A stretch of 64,000 nucleotides of DNA, from NCBI GenBank assembly GCA_033297075.1, contig MU858052.1, positions 620,001 through 684,000 of the forward strand, given 5' to 3'. Origin of the DNA: Rhypophila decipiens. Taxonomy: Eukaryota > Ascomycota > Sordariomycetes > Sordariales > Naviculisporaceae. Below the pieces are notes generated by a model. The model saw only the letters and a list, made by a program, of their open reading frames with translations, made no database searches and had not been told where the DNA came from. Positions 52,277 through 63,334 of the stretch are shown here, one piece after another; positions within the stretch are counted from its first letter, which is position 1; every line of letters begins with the position of its first letter. The position numbers were made by a program, and so were the translations under genes.

Positions 52277-53671
52277 ATGGGTACCGAAACCGACACCTCC
52301 GTTCCCCGAGCATCGTATTCCCGCGTGAGGACGGGATGTTTGACGTGTAGGCGCCGGAGGAAGAAGTGCGATGAACGCCGTCCGAGATGTGTCGGATGTG
52401 AGCGGAACCACTTGCTCTGCTCTTGGCCCTACTCCACCTTGAATTCTTCACAGGATTCCCAGCTGGAACAGGTCCAAAATGAGGCCAAAAGCTCGAGTCT
52501 TGTGCCCGCCAAGAGGCTGTCTACCACACCGGCCGTATTTCGTGGCCATGAAGGCCTAGTCGACTTCTTCAAGCACATGACGGCTCCCCGGCTGATTGCC
52601 AGGCGACAGATTGAAAATCCTTTCATCACATACAACCTCCGGATCGCGGCGTCTTGTGAGACACTTCAGCATGCTCTCATCGCTGTTGCCTCATGTCACC
52701 GCGCCTATCTCGAGCCGGGCTTCTCGGTTGTGGCACGAAGCCATTACGCGGTGACCATAAGGAGCATGAAACATGCCATTACATCCTGGAGCTCTTGCTC
52801 CTTCACTGACCGCCTGTCTATCTTGGCCGCAGCCTTCGCCTTGTGTTGGTACGAGATCATAGATGCAAACCTCGAGGGCTCGCTCTATCATCATCTAGGC
52901 GCCTGTTCAGCCATGCTTCGCGATGTCGAACAGGACAGTCGAAACACGGAGCCGCAGCTGCTAGGCTTCTTTGCCGAGCAATACTCATATCTGGCCATCG
53001 CGGCCAACGTCTGCTTCGGTCTCAGCACTGTGGCTACCAAGCGCAGACCGCGGTTGCCGCAGCCAGTCCAAAACCTCAACCTCGGCAGTCCAATTCATGG
53101 ATTTCTCTTTGGCTACGCACATGAGCTTCATGATGCGATCCCGCAGATTCGCAACCTGGCAGATCGGGTTGCACTGGAAGGCAACTCAGCTCACGTTCAA
53201 GCCGAGTATGATAAGATCTACTCGACTATCACCAGCTGGGAGCCTCGCACGGCCGAGGGTGACCCGGCATACGAGCAAGTTGGTCACATGTACCAAGCTG
53301 CTTGCCTTGTTTACCTGAGGACGGCCACACACGCCCAGTCCGAGCAGCCGACAGAGATACTCTTCAGCCAGGTCGAGCCTTTTGTCAAGATCTTCTTGGA
53401 CAATTTCAAGAGCCTGTCGTACGAGTCGCCGGCTTGGAACATGTTCATGTGGCCCACCTACGTGGTCGGTTCTTGTATACGAGACCCGGCACAGCGAGAA
53501 GTACTTTCGCAGATTTTGGGCCACTCGACGATGCAGATGAGCGCCGTTGATACCACGCTGCATTGTCTTTCCCTTCATTGGAAGGAGCTGGACAAAGACC
53601 TGGCGGCTTATGGTCCATATGGACTTGAACGGACCATGAGGCTTCATAAACTGGACCCATGTGTTGGATAA
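52277..53671 (+). CDS. Zn2Cys6 fungal transcription factor
   Basis: 464 aa, single exon. The N-terminal binuclear zinc cluster reads TGCLTCRRRRKKCDERRPRCVGCERNHLLC-like with the CX2CX6CX5CX2CX6C spacing (residues about 20-48), split here only for description. The middle region is the helical fungal-specific domain (LQHALIAVASCHRAYL, LSILAAAFALCWYEIID), and the protein ends HKLDPCVG. The frame is open upstream, but ATG 52277 lies properly before the cluster. It is convergent with the dioxygenase gene (294 bp apart), a typical pathway-regulator position, though no biosynthetic cluster is visible. Target genes unknown. Confidence 0.88.
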   Translation: MGTETDTSVPRASYSRVRTGCLTCRRRRKKCDERRPRCVGCERNHLLCSWPYSTLNSSQDSQLEQVQNEAKSSSLVPAKRLSTTPAVFRGHEGLVDFFKHMTAPRLIARRQIENPFITYNLRIAASCETLQHALIAVASCHRAYLEPGFSVVARSHYAVTIRSMKHAITSWSSCSFTDRLSILAAAFALCWYEIIDANLEGSLYHHLGACSAMLRDVEQDSRNTEPQLLGFFAEQYSYLAIAANVCFGLSTVATKRRPRLPQPVQNLNLGSPIHGFLFGYAHELHDAIPQIRNLADRVALEGNSAHVQAEYDKIYSTITSWEPRTAEGDPAYEQVGHMYQAACLVYLRTATHAQSEQPTEILFSQVEPFVKIFLDNFKSLSYESPAWNMFMWPTYVVGSCIRDPAQREVLSQILGHSTMQMSAVDTTLHCLSLHWKELDKDLAAYGPYGLERTMRLHKLDPCVG

Positions 53672-53965
53672 GGGGTCTTGGTCTCTCTGGCAGCCATCGA
53701 AGCTCTATCGACGATAAGAGCGTTTAGATATCGATCCATCTACCCCGCGAATGTCACGAAAGGACTCCATTCCCTTGCAGTAGCAGAGGTCCACATTGAA
53801 GCTGAGATCCACATCGCCTTATCGAGGATACCATATCCGCGACCAACGTCGAACTTCAAGCTCAAGCTTCAAGTTTTGCATGAGAACACGAAGCTGGACA
53901 TTGTTTTCTTACTGATACATTATCATTTCATGGTCACCAACTTGTCTCCACTCCATTCAAATGGT

Positions 53966-54948
53966 CTAGTACAGATCGGATGTTTCTGGCTTTTTCCAGT
54001 CTTTTCCATATACGGCCTTTATTGGATCCTCCAAGTCGAGCCAGCCCAAGAACGGATGGCTCACCCGGTACCCAATGAGTCTCTGCATTTCCTCCGGCAA
54101 CTCGCGTACCTTCTCGATAGGGACGGCAAGGTATTGATTTTCTTCCTGTACGGTGTCAGCATTGCGGGAAACAGGACGCAAAAGGCCAACACTACACATA
54201 CCTGTCGCAAATAACCCTTTGTCATGAAGCAGCTGAAAATGAGGCGCTCCTCGTCGGCCGTCGTGTTCGCGCTACCTCCATGGTAACAGCTGGCCAGCAT
54301 GATGAAGGCGTCGCCCGGGTTGAGCTCGGCATAGAACGTCAAATCTTCGTCGGGTGGGGTCAACGTATCCCACAGGTGACTCCCGGGGATGAAGCGGGTG
54401 GCACCATTGGCTTTGGTAGTCTTCTTCCCGGCAATAAAGAAGCCTATCCCGGTCTCTCGGTCGGGCGTCCACTCGTCGGCGGTGATGGCCTTGAGGTAGT
54501 TGTGGTGGATCATGTCGTCTCGATGGAGCTCTTGCGCTCGAGCGCCGGGTCCGATGGAGAAGACGATGGTGTTGTTTAGTTGCGGGTGGGAGACCGAGGT
54601 CTCGAGCTTCTGGCCCGTGTAAGCCTGGTAGGTGGACTTGAGGATCCTGTCGCAGACGGCCTGGTAGAGGGGGTCCATTGGGATGGTCCGCATGAAGGTG
54701 TCGGATTTGCCGGCCAGACCGAAGGCGCGCCGCGTCTCGGGCGGGAAGAAGTCGCCTGACCAGGGGGAGTCGGCATCGAGGTGAGGCCGGACGTCTCGCT
54801 CGATGAGGTCGAGTTTGGCTTGCGGGACCAGGCCCCTGATGACTACGCCGCCGACTCGGGCGAGGGATTGGACTACTGCGTCGATGTTGGACGGGTCGGG
54901 AGTGAATTCCTCGACTTGGGGGAGGTCTTGGAGTGTTAGGCCTGGCAT
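53966..54948 (-). CDS. Phytanoyl-CoA dioxygenase (PhyH)-like Fe(II)/2-oxoglutarate enzyme
   Basis: 308 aa in two exons, 54948..54202 and 54145..53966. Starts MPGLTLQDLPQVEEFTP, then GGVVIRGLVPQAKLDLIERDV. The iron site is visible: HRDD (HxD) in AQELHRDDMIHHN, and the distal histidine in ASCYHGGSANTTADEER. The 2-oxoglutarate-binding arginine is probably the one in DEERLIFSCF. The C-terminal exon ends ...GWLDLEDPIKAVYGKDW. Such enzymes hydroxylate, desaturate or form rings and endoperoxides in fungal secondary metabolism; the substrate is not deducible. Exon 2 begins GAAGAAAATC after CTGAC and GTACAG. Confidence 0.88.
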
Positions 54949-55968
54949 TTTGGGACCTTGGGTTGGATGATGTTGAACTTATTCTGGATTATGTTTTCTA
55001 GGAGTTTGTCTATGGAACTTCGATTACCTGGTTTTCAGTGCGTCTATAGCTGGAATTCGATATCTTTATATTACTCTGCGACTTTGAGATTCCCCCCATC
55101 CTCATCGACTGCTTATCGCTATCACTTATATGTCCGTCTGATAAGGGTGCCAAGATGTCAAGTCTGCAGCATGGAAGCCTGCGAGAACGCGTTTATCGCT
55201 AACATGTCGGTTACCAAGATCTGCGTCTCTTGGTGACTTGATAAGACCGCTTCGATGTACTTTTGAGATTGTGCCGAAATTGTGTCACGGAGGAGTGGTT
55301 ATAATGGGAACACACTTGAGGCTCGTCACGCAGAGAATACAAATGGGGGCTATACCAAGCATTAGGTGCCTTTGAACCATTCTCTACTAATTAGTAGGCC
55401 ATATGGAGAACTCAAGAAGGTAGGGAGTATTGTTGATCCTTTCATATATGCAAGGCAGGCCTTATATGCATACCGTTGAAAAGCAAGAATGGGTGTCCCA
55501 AATGGCAAAGGGGGCGGTTCTTGGATGGTGATTATCTGTGAGTTGTTTCCGTAGGTATCCATACCCCTTTCTGTTGAATTCTGTTGTTCGCGCGGCAAGT
55601 CTTCCAAGTTACAGGTATCAACACGTGACAGCGCCACTGAATGACAGCACGTCAACCACAACCTTCAGGGGTCTGGTTGCGCCAAGCAATGTGAGCGAAC
55701 AGCGGGCAACCTAATTCTGTACCACTTCCAGAACAATTCGTCCAACCCGAAAGTTACTTCAATGCTGTCCAGCTCACCACCAACTTCCCCAGGCAATACC
55801 CATGACACAGTCGCAACAACTTGCAGTTTCCGCTCACCAGTTTGCTTCTCGAGCTGCTTCTATATTGGGGCTAGCGGTCAACATTGAGAAAACCAACTCC
55901 CACTTTAAACCGCTTTGCCGGGGACGTTGAGCAATCAGCCCCGTCAAGCAAACACACAACCAGTCTTC
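54949..55968. other. Divergent spacer between the dioxygenase and TRS85
   Basis: About 1.0 kb, AT-richer on the left. No gene supported. The TRS85 frame is open back to 55915 without an ATG. Confidence 0.5.
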
Positions 55969-58425
55969 ATGCAGCCCTTCGAAGATGCCTCGCTTACGGA
56001 TTCCCTGCAATCGCTGCCCATGGCGGCCTCCGTCATGAGAACGCAGAAGCAACGAATATCCGATTCCCAGCCGCTCTCACAGTCCGAAGCTTCCCTCCCA
56101 TACCGCGACCGCAAGCAACCGAACCCCTCCACCGCATCGCTCTTCCGATCGACCCTCACACCTCCTGGGTCCCGCTCCGGATCGCCGGCACCGTCAACCT
56201 CGGGCGGACGAGCCTCGCCCGCGCGTACATTATCAGGATCCGTATTTGGCAGCGGGGGTCTCAAGCAGTCGCTCCTGGACACCGGCGCGGCGGATAATCC
56301 GGGCGACCCGCTGAACCTTATCCTCAAAAGCTTCGTCCCCCACATCGCCATCCACGGCTCAGAGGACGTCAACGACCTAGTCAGGGAGAAAGGATTCAGC
56401 AACGGGCTATGGGAGCTGCTGAGGCCGTTTGGAGAGCGCATACAAGGGAAAGTGAACATCAGGGATAGCGTCGGCTTGTCGCGCTCGTGGGACGATTTCT
56501 CAGTGCGGTTCACCCGATTCGGAGATGGAGTGGAGGCGCCAGAGCCCCTTTCCGGCTCAGTATTACGCAGCCCACCAGGCACGGCAAATGGTAGTGTCAA
56601 GACGGACCTGCTGTCAGACGGTAACCCGGGGACGAATCTCATCGCGCAGGTGGAGAGGGTCGTGGATCGGCACTTGAGCTACGCAGAGGAAGCAAGCACG
56701 GGGAACCTCTCACCCACTACGCCGACGAGACCAGGGTTGGATCTCAACGCCACCTCTCCATATTATGCGCTCTACCTGCGGCGACTCCTATCCGGAATCC
56801 CGCTCGCATGCCATGAGTCCTTCTCACACCCCGTCGCAAGCGTCATGGCCATTAGCTCGCGGAACCCGTCCCCCATCGAAGCACTTAGGAAGCTCTACGT
56901 TGAGACGAGCCAGGGCGAGCACAGGTTACCCGTCTGGGTAGACGGCGAGTATCTACGGTACTACGTCCTAGTGCACGACGAGGAACAATCCGACATCACA
57001 AAGTCCATGGCCTTGTTCGACCAGATGAAACGGCACTTCGGGCTACATTGCCATCTCCTAAGAATCCGCAGCTCACAAAGCGCCGAGACAGACGACGACA
57101 GCATCCCCTTACCCCGCAGCGACTGGATGACAGCGGCAGAAGAACTATCAGACATCCAACGCAGCGAAGACGAGGAAGAAGATTTCCAAGATCCCACGCG
57201 GTACATATTCGAGTCGGACGCAACAGCCATCCGAACATTCATCAGAGAAATGGTAACCCAATCAGTGATTCCCACAATGGAACGCAACGTCTCAGTCTGG
57301 AACGACCAGGTAGCCTCGCGGAGAAAAGGCCTAAGCGGGAAACTAATGAGCTTCGGCAAACGATGGGGCGCCTTTGGAAGTTCAAGTCGGAATTCTACAT
57401 CAGCAGCCGGTGGTTCAAACTACGACGCCGCAGGGGGTTTCTACAAACCCGACACGCCCGAGGCTATAATGCGCCGAATGGCAGACTATGCATTCATGCT
57501 TCGGGACTGGAAACTCGCCATGTCGACGTACGACTTGTTACGAACCGATTTTCAGAACGACAAGGCATGGCGGTATCATGCCGCTGCGAACGAAATGGCC
57601 GCGTTGGCGTTGTTAATCATGCCGCAGAATATGTCCTCCAAGACACGGCTAGAGACGATTAACCAGATGCTCGACCAAGCCTTTTACTCTTACCACACAA
57701 GATGCAACTCTCTCTACGGCACAATACGCTGCCTCATCCTCGCATTGGAGCTATTAAGGTTACGCGGCGGATCAGGCATAGACGAGGCAGTCCGGTGGGG
57801 AGTCCGTGTCCTCGACGCACGATTGATGGGGCCGGTAGGAAACGCATTGCTAAAAGAACGCATGGCAATCTGCTTTGCGGCCAAGACCGGCGTAGGGTCC
57901 CAAGCCTGGGGGAGTAGAAGGCGCAAATCAGCCTTATGGAGCGTCCTCGGCGCAGAGGCTTGGATCAGCCAGGGGAAATATCTCCAGGCGCAAAAGTGCC
58001 TGAATGATGCTAGGAGGATGTATTCCTCTCTGCCGGGGGAATGTGGCGTGCAGAAATTCGCTACTGCGAGTGACTTTTTGGCGGGGTTGAATGAGCGGCT
58101 GAAAGAGGGACTCGGACATCGGGGCGAGTATCATCATCATTATGGTGGTTATGATGGAGCTGGAGGGGTCGAGGAAGGAGAGTTGGGCAACGAAGTCGAG
58201 GAGGAAAGTGAGAATCTGAACCAAGATAATAGGCCACTGCATCAGAGGAGAAAGAATCGGGCGAGTTTGAGTATCTCGGCGGCAGCGGCAAATCTCGAGA
58301 CGACGCCCCCGCCGCCTTTGACGCCGTTATTACCTGTCAAACTGCAGCAGCATGGTTCGGATGATGGGAGTAAGGAGGACAGGGAGAGGAGTAGTGGCGG
58401 TGTCAGGAAAGACGGGTTTGGTTAG
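55969..58425 (+). CDS. TRS85: TRAPPIII-specific subunit TRS85 (TRAPPC8)
   Basis: Directs the TRAPPIII Rab1/Ypt1 exchange factor to autophagosome and Golgi membranes. 818 aa, intronless in this model. A Ser/Pro-rich disordered N-terminus (about 1-110) precedes the conserved block ILKSFVPHIAIHGSEDVNDLVREKGFSNGLWELLRPFG. Then come PYYALYLRRLLSGIPLACHESFSHPVASVMAIS, and DFQNDKAWRYHAAANEMAALALL. An acidic, Gln-rich low-complexity tail ends the protein. The first ATG in frame is 55969. An upstream exon is possible, because the open frame before it lacks ATG. Confidence 0.9.
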   Translation: MQPFEDASLTDSLQSLPMAASVMRTQKQRISDSQPLSQSEASLPYRDRKQPNPSTASLFRSTLTPPGSRSGSPAPSTSGGRASPARTLSGSVFGSGGLKQSLLDTGAADNPGDPLNLILKSFVPHIAIHGSEDVNDLVREKGFSNGLWELLRPFGERIQGKVNIRDSVGLSRSWDDFSVRFTRFGDGVEAPEPLSGSVLRSPPGTANGSVKTDLLSDGNPGTNLIAQVERVVDRHLSYAEEASTGNLSPTTPTRPGLDLNATSPYYALYLRRLLSGIPLACHESFSHPVASVMAISSRNPSPIEALRKLYVETSQGEHRLPVWVDGEYLRYYVLVHDEEQSDITKSMALFDQMKRHFGLHCHLLRIRSSQSAETDDDSIPLPRSDWMTAAEELSDIQRSEDEEEDFQDPTRYIFESDATAIRTFIREMVTQSVIPTMERNVSVWNDQVASRRKGLSGKLMSFGKRWGAFGSSSRNSTSAAGGSNYDAAGGFYKPDTPEAIMRRMADYAFMLRDWKLAMSTYDLLRTDFQNDKAWRYHAAANEMAALALLIMPQNMSSKTRLETINQMLDQAFYSYHTRCNSLYGTIRCLILALELLRLRGGSGIDEAVRWGVRVLDARLMGPVGNALLKERMAICFAAKTGVGSQAWGSRRRKSALWSVLGAEAWISQGKYLQAQKCLNDARRMYSSLPGECGVQKFATASDFLAGLNERLKEGLGHRGEYHHHYGGYDGAGGVEEGELGNEVEEESENLNQDNRPLHQRRKNRASLSISAAAANLETTPPPPLTPLLPVKLQQHGSDDGSKEDRERSSGGVRKDGFG

Positions 58426-58997
58426 TGGCCTGCCTGGGGATCCTGATGTAATTTCCAGAAGAGGAAATGTGCTGTGCTGGCTAGGAAGTTTACCATACCT
58501 AGCATGATGAGCAGCGAATGAAGAAGAAAGCAGCAAGAAAGCTATCAAGAGTTTTTACGAGCATGGACTGGAATAGGAGTTTATATGTGCCCGGTAATAT
58601 ATACCTACTTGACTTCGGACTTGGCTCACCACATCTAGATGGCTGATTAGTCGGGCATCATCCATGTACTCATTCTTCATATATACGGAGGGATACATGC
58701 TGGTACGGCGCTTGGGATCATGGGATCATAGCTATGATATAGGGAGAACAACGATAATCATGAATGATCATTATACTTCACTAATAAGAAGCCACGTAAT
58801 CCTGGGCTGATCCTGCCCAGAGCCTTAAAGAATCTAATTCTCGCTCAATTAAAAAGATGCTAAACCGTGCATCGGTGTTCGTGCAACCCGTATGTATGAA
58901 GAGGTGGATACGACGACCACTCTCAATCGAAAATAACTGCAAGATAATAATAAGAACAAAACATTAGCACAATATGCCATCAGTGAAAAGTCTCAAA
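58426..58997. other. Convergent 3' region between TRS85 and CHM7
   Basis: 572 bp, AT-rich. Nothing further seen. Confidence 0.5.
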
Positions 58998-60460
58998 TCA
59001 AGCCAGCTGCGGGGCCTCCCGAGTTTTTTCCTCCAAGGACAACCCACTCATCATATTCTCCGCCTCTCTCGTCGCCTCGTCTTCTCCAGGCTTGACAGCA
59101 TCCGGTACAGACCCAGCAGCCTCGAGGCGTTTCCTCGTCTCCTCCGCCTCCTTGGCTTTCCTCTCCTCTTCCTTCTTCTTCTCCGCTTCCTCGACCTTGC
59201 GCCTCTCCTCGCTCTCCATAGCGGCAAGCTCGTCGTCGATCTCGCCCTCGTCCACCGCTGTAAGACCAGCCGACTCGGCCAAGATGGAATTCACCTCGTC
59301 CGCGGCCTCCATCTGCTCGCGCAGACGATCCACGACCTCCTCGACGCGCTCCGCCCCGCCGGCTTGAGCATGCAAGCTGCGTAACGCCTCACCGCTCGAC
59401 TCCATCACCTTCACGAGCTGGACGTTATCCGACGCCTGCTCGATCTTGGCAGCGACTTCTTCGAGCTGGTTCACCGTTGTGAATCTCTTCTCCAGCGTAG
59501 ACTCGGCGATCTTCTTGGACTTGAGCGCCGCGAGGGCAGCAACGCGGTTCTTCTTCGTGACGGCCTCCTTGGCGGCCTGACTGAGCTCTTCCACTCTGTT
59601 GCTTAGCAGCGAGGTCTGATGTGTCAATGATGCTAGGAGTTCCTTGAGTTGTGCGATAGAGGCGTCCTCCTCCGTAATGGCCGTCTCCTCCACACCAGGC
59701 GCCTTGATCTTGATCGTGGCACCATCGTAGAGAATCACCCCTTTATCGCGAGCCATGAACCGCAGCAAGACATCCATGTCCGTGTCTGATAGCTGCCTCC
59801 CCGGCACGATCTGGTTGTTAAAAGTCTTGTAAAAGTGCGCCTTGGAGAAAGTTCTCTCGAAACGCGAGCTCTCTGCCTGATGGTGCTGATCTGCGAATGT
59901 CTTGCCCGCCTCCTCCACATTGGCTACCACCACGAACTGGCCCGAAGGCAGTTTATCACTCCGCAGTATATCGCTTACACCCAGTTGTTTCATGGTCCAC
60001 GAGGCAAGATTCCAGACAGACCAGGGTCGGTGGTATATACTATCGCGCGCTTGGAGAAAGTCCTGGAGAGGCATGAGGTCCTTTTGCGCCAAGGCCTCGC
60101 GAACTACGGCGCCGAGGGCAAGTGGTCGGCCATATTGTTTGGATTCTAGGGCTCGGAGGAGCTGTTCGTCGCAGTTCAGCACGAGGAGGCTAGGTTTTGC
60201 GCCGCGGGGGGAAGGAGCCAGGCCGGATCGGGCGATTTTGGCGAGACCTCGACGCCATGCTGATACGTTGGCTTGATAGCCGTCTGGGTTGAGAGTTCTT
60301 TGGGTTTGAAAATCGGAGAACAAGGCGGGGAGACGAGCTCTGTGTGGTGAGACGTGATGGTTAGTTTTTGCATGATAATGGGGCTGGGTTCGCAGCGAAG
60401 AGTGACTTACTTGCGGAAACTGGGCTCGTTCTCCACGAGGTAATCTACCAGCTGGCTCAT
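58998..60460 (-). CDS. CHM7: ESCRT-III-like protein CHM7 (CHMP7)
   Basis: Chm7/CHMP7 recruits ESCRT-III to the nuclear envelope for sealing and pore quality control. 463 aa in two exons, 60460..60411 and 60339..58998. The N-terminal winged-helix part begins MSQLVDYLVENEPSFRKARLPALFSDF, with WSVWNLASWTMKQLG. From about 230 the Snf7-like coiled coil follows (EEDASIAQLKELLASLTHQT, KNRVAALAALKSKK, LEKRFTTVNQLEEVAAKIEQA). A highly charged C-terminus (EERRKVEEAEKKKEEERKAK) and a late MSGLSLEEK segment resemble a MIM-like tail. The intron keeps frame and has a CTAAC branch. Confidence 0.88.
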
Positions 60461-61597
60461 GATGTATGATGCGTTTAGCCGAAAGTGAAAGGGGTATATT
60501 GTAGAGGATGAAAAAGAAAAGCGTGGGAAATTTGAGGAAACAAGGAGGAGCCGGTTCAAGATGCAACTCTATTTCAAGCCCACCATGCTCCGCGTCTTGT
60601 GAACGAGACACGTCTTTCCCAAGTTCGAACGACAGGTTCAATAGAGATCCCTCTCCTGTCAGTCTGCCTGTAGCCGCCTGTGAAGCGCGTCCAGATAAGA
60701 AAGATGTGGAAGAAAGATCAGCGGTAAGAATCCGTACCGGTGCAAGCCAAGCCAAAACACACGGACGGCAAAGCAGGACCTGGAAAGTTCACGCGTGCCG
60801 CCAGTCGACAATAAATTTGAAGGGCGATTCTGTCTTGGACGTGAATGCGAGCGTTGGGCCTTTGCAGGCAAGCCAAAGTCCAGGCAGCGGTCTCGAATTG
60901 GGCGAAAGGCCTGGCTTCAGTGGTTGACTGATTGGTGATGGATTGGTCCTCGGCTCGACAGGGAACATGACGTCCATTGTTTTCCAGCGTTGCTTTTATC
61001 TTATCAGCCGATGAGGACCCCACTGCCAACCGCTAGGCCGGGGACCCCTGCTGTCAGTGGTCACCCGACTCCGTACAGTACTGTACAGTCACACTGTGAT
61101 ATCCGAACCACGTTTCAGGGGGTTCATTAAGAGGTCAAAGAAAGCTTGATGTTCCAGACAAAGAACTGCTCAACTGCTGGAAAAATAAGCATGTTTACGG
61201 ATACAACTCAAGAGTCTTCCCCCAAATCCTCAAACACAAGACACGGGTATAGGATGGGCTGACTAGGCGGTAATGGCTCAAGAGTAGTGGTCCAAATATG
61301 TGTCTGAATTTCTCATTCTTTTAAATCGCTACGTATTTGCTTGCTTCAATACCCACTCCGACGCTGTGCCCGGTTACCTCTGCTCTCAGCGGCCCGTCAA
61401 GGTACCTCCCTCCACGGTGAGGATCTATAATCCAGGCGGCCGTCGAAATGCCGGGTTCCCTCAGCCAATATATATAAAGCAGATTTGGTTCTATCGATGT
61501 GGCGCTTACAAGATATTAAAAATATAAGTGATATGTCTTCTGTTCATGAGAAGCAAAATCTCGGCTCATCCTTCATTTCCTCCGTCGATCGGTCCTT
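60461..61597. other. CHM7 promoter and RAD18 3' flank
   Basis: About 1.1 kb. Holds ACTCCGTA (61068..61075) and the perfect palindrome GTACAGTACTGTAC (61073..61086). No gene supported. Confidence 0.55.
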
Positions 61598-63334
61598 TTA
61601 GTCCTGGGACGGTGGAGCGGGTCCGCCATGATTCCAATTCTCCTGCAACGGAGCTCCTTGACATTGAGCTCCTGTAGGCTGCGAGTCAGAGACAGGTACA
61701 GTGGTGGACGGTATACCTTGCGCTGGCATGTCTGAGAAGCCTGATGATGACACTCCCATATCTGTCCTGCGCATACCCCAAACCTCTCCCGCGGTCATTT
61801 CATGCGGCGTGTATGTATATGGATAGGTAAATGACGAGGATACGCTCGGGAGAGATGGTTGGCTAGATGATGCCTTGGGGACGCCTTCGAGTCCTTGGTA
61901 GGTCGATTCCGCCTGACGGCTCTGGTCTGCTCCAAGATTTCCAAATGAGTTTTGCCGGTAAAAATGATCTCCAGAGTATGCTGGGTGCTGTGGAAGCGTG
62001 GTCTGCGGTAGTTCAGAACCACTGAAGGGCAGTTCTTGACTACGATTCTCGGGTTGACCGTTTGTTTGCTGCTGTGATGGTGCACTGCTGTGTTGCGGCT
62101 GACTGCGGTCAGTGAAAGGCGGCTGGGGTTCGAAATTTAGCCCTGGTTCTTGTCCCCCTTTAATGTCACTCCCGGGAACAATCTCACTGTGGCTTGAGAG
62201 TTTTGGTGTCGGCTGAGTCTGCATTTTCGTCTTTCTCGCATTGGCAATCAGGTTTTTGAAGGAATCGCCATGCCTCGCCGCCCAAGCTGCGCCGTCAAAG
62301 TTCTTGTCCTTGATCTGTGCTCCCACCGCAGCTGCTTTCGATGTAGCAGGAGCGCGGGACCCGATAGTCCTCTCCCAAACGTCCAAATCGTGTAAAAGCT
62401 CCGAGCGGTTTTTGGGATGAGCAGAGTCACAGTTGGCGTTCCACAACGTGACAAACTCCTGGTGTCTCTTTTCCAAAGCTTGTCGGGGACCATGGGTGGG
62501 TATCCCCAAGTCAGACATCTTTTTGCGAAGCTGATAATCTTTCAACATGGAGTATGCTAAGGAAGGAAGGCGCTCAGGCGCCTTGGCCGGGTCAGGTGAG
62601 GAGTGGAAATCGGACCTGTTGGCGTTGTTTCGAGACGTTCTTGCGGCATGCGGTTTAGCTGGGGGAGACCCAGGGCAGGAAGTATCGATGTGTTTGTCGA
62701 CCTGCCATGCTTTCATGCGTGACAAGCATATCGGACATGCAACAAGACCGTCGTCTGGCATAAAATTGTGTCAGTGAACATGGATGGTGGTTCTCATGGT
62801 GATGGAGCCAATTATACCTGGCTCTGGCTCATAGAGGGCGTCGTCGCTGGCATCAGAATCAGCAGCCTCCTCGACCATGATGGCAGCAGTTGCCTGAGCA
62901 CCCTTTGCCCTGCTCAGCCTGGCAGATGTTCTAAGTCTTTTGGTCCCTTGACTGTCCCCCTCATCCGACTCGTCAAGCTCTCTTGCTTTCCTCTTTGGCG
63001 AATTTAGAGCTGGGCCGGCTGCCGGTGTTGGCGTCTTTGCGAAATTCAAGAGTCCATCTCGTGCTTTGACAAAGGCTTCAACGGCTTCTCGCAGAGCCCA
63101 GTTTCCACGTAACCTCGCCTCTTGCTCGGTTGCCCGACAGAGTGGACATTTCCCGTCGGCGGCCAGGCATCTTCGTATACACAGGGAGCAGAAAGTATGG
63201 TTGCAGGAGGTGAGCATGGGCGCTTCGAAGAAGTCTTTGCAAACATGACAGCGCAGAGCTTGCTCGACGTGCTCGAGGCTCGCTAAGGGCGTATTTTGCC
63301 AGTCGGTGGGGTCGGGCACGTCGAAGTCGTCCAT
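61598..63334 (-). CDS. RAD18: Postreplication repair E3 ubiquitin ligase RAD18
   Basis: Monoubiquitinates PCNA with Rad6 at stalled forks. 557 aa in two exons, 63334..62818 and 62754..61598. The RING finger (CHVCKDFF, SCNHTFCSLC, CPLCR; about 29-66) is C3HC4. A UBZ4-type zinc finger (CPICLSRMKAWQVDKHIDTSC) follows at about 177-198, and a SAP motif (LRKKMSDLGIPTHGPRQALEKRH) near 240. The C-terminal 250 residues are Ser/Gln/Pro-rich and disordered. The intron lies just before the UBZ finger (EP/DDGLVACP) and keeps frame. ACGCG occurs at 63542..63546 upstream. Confidence 0.94.
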
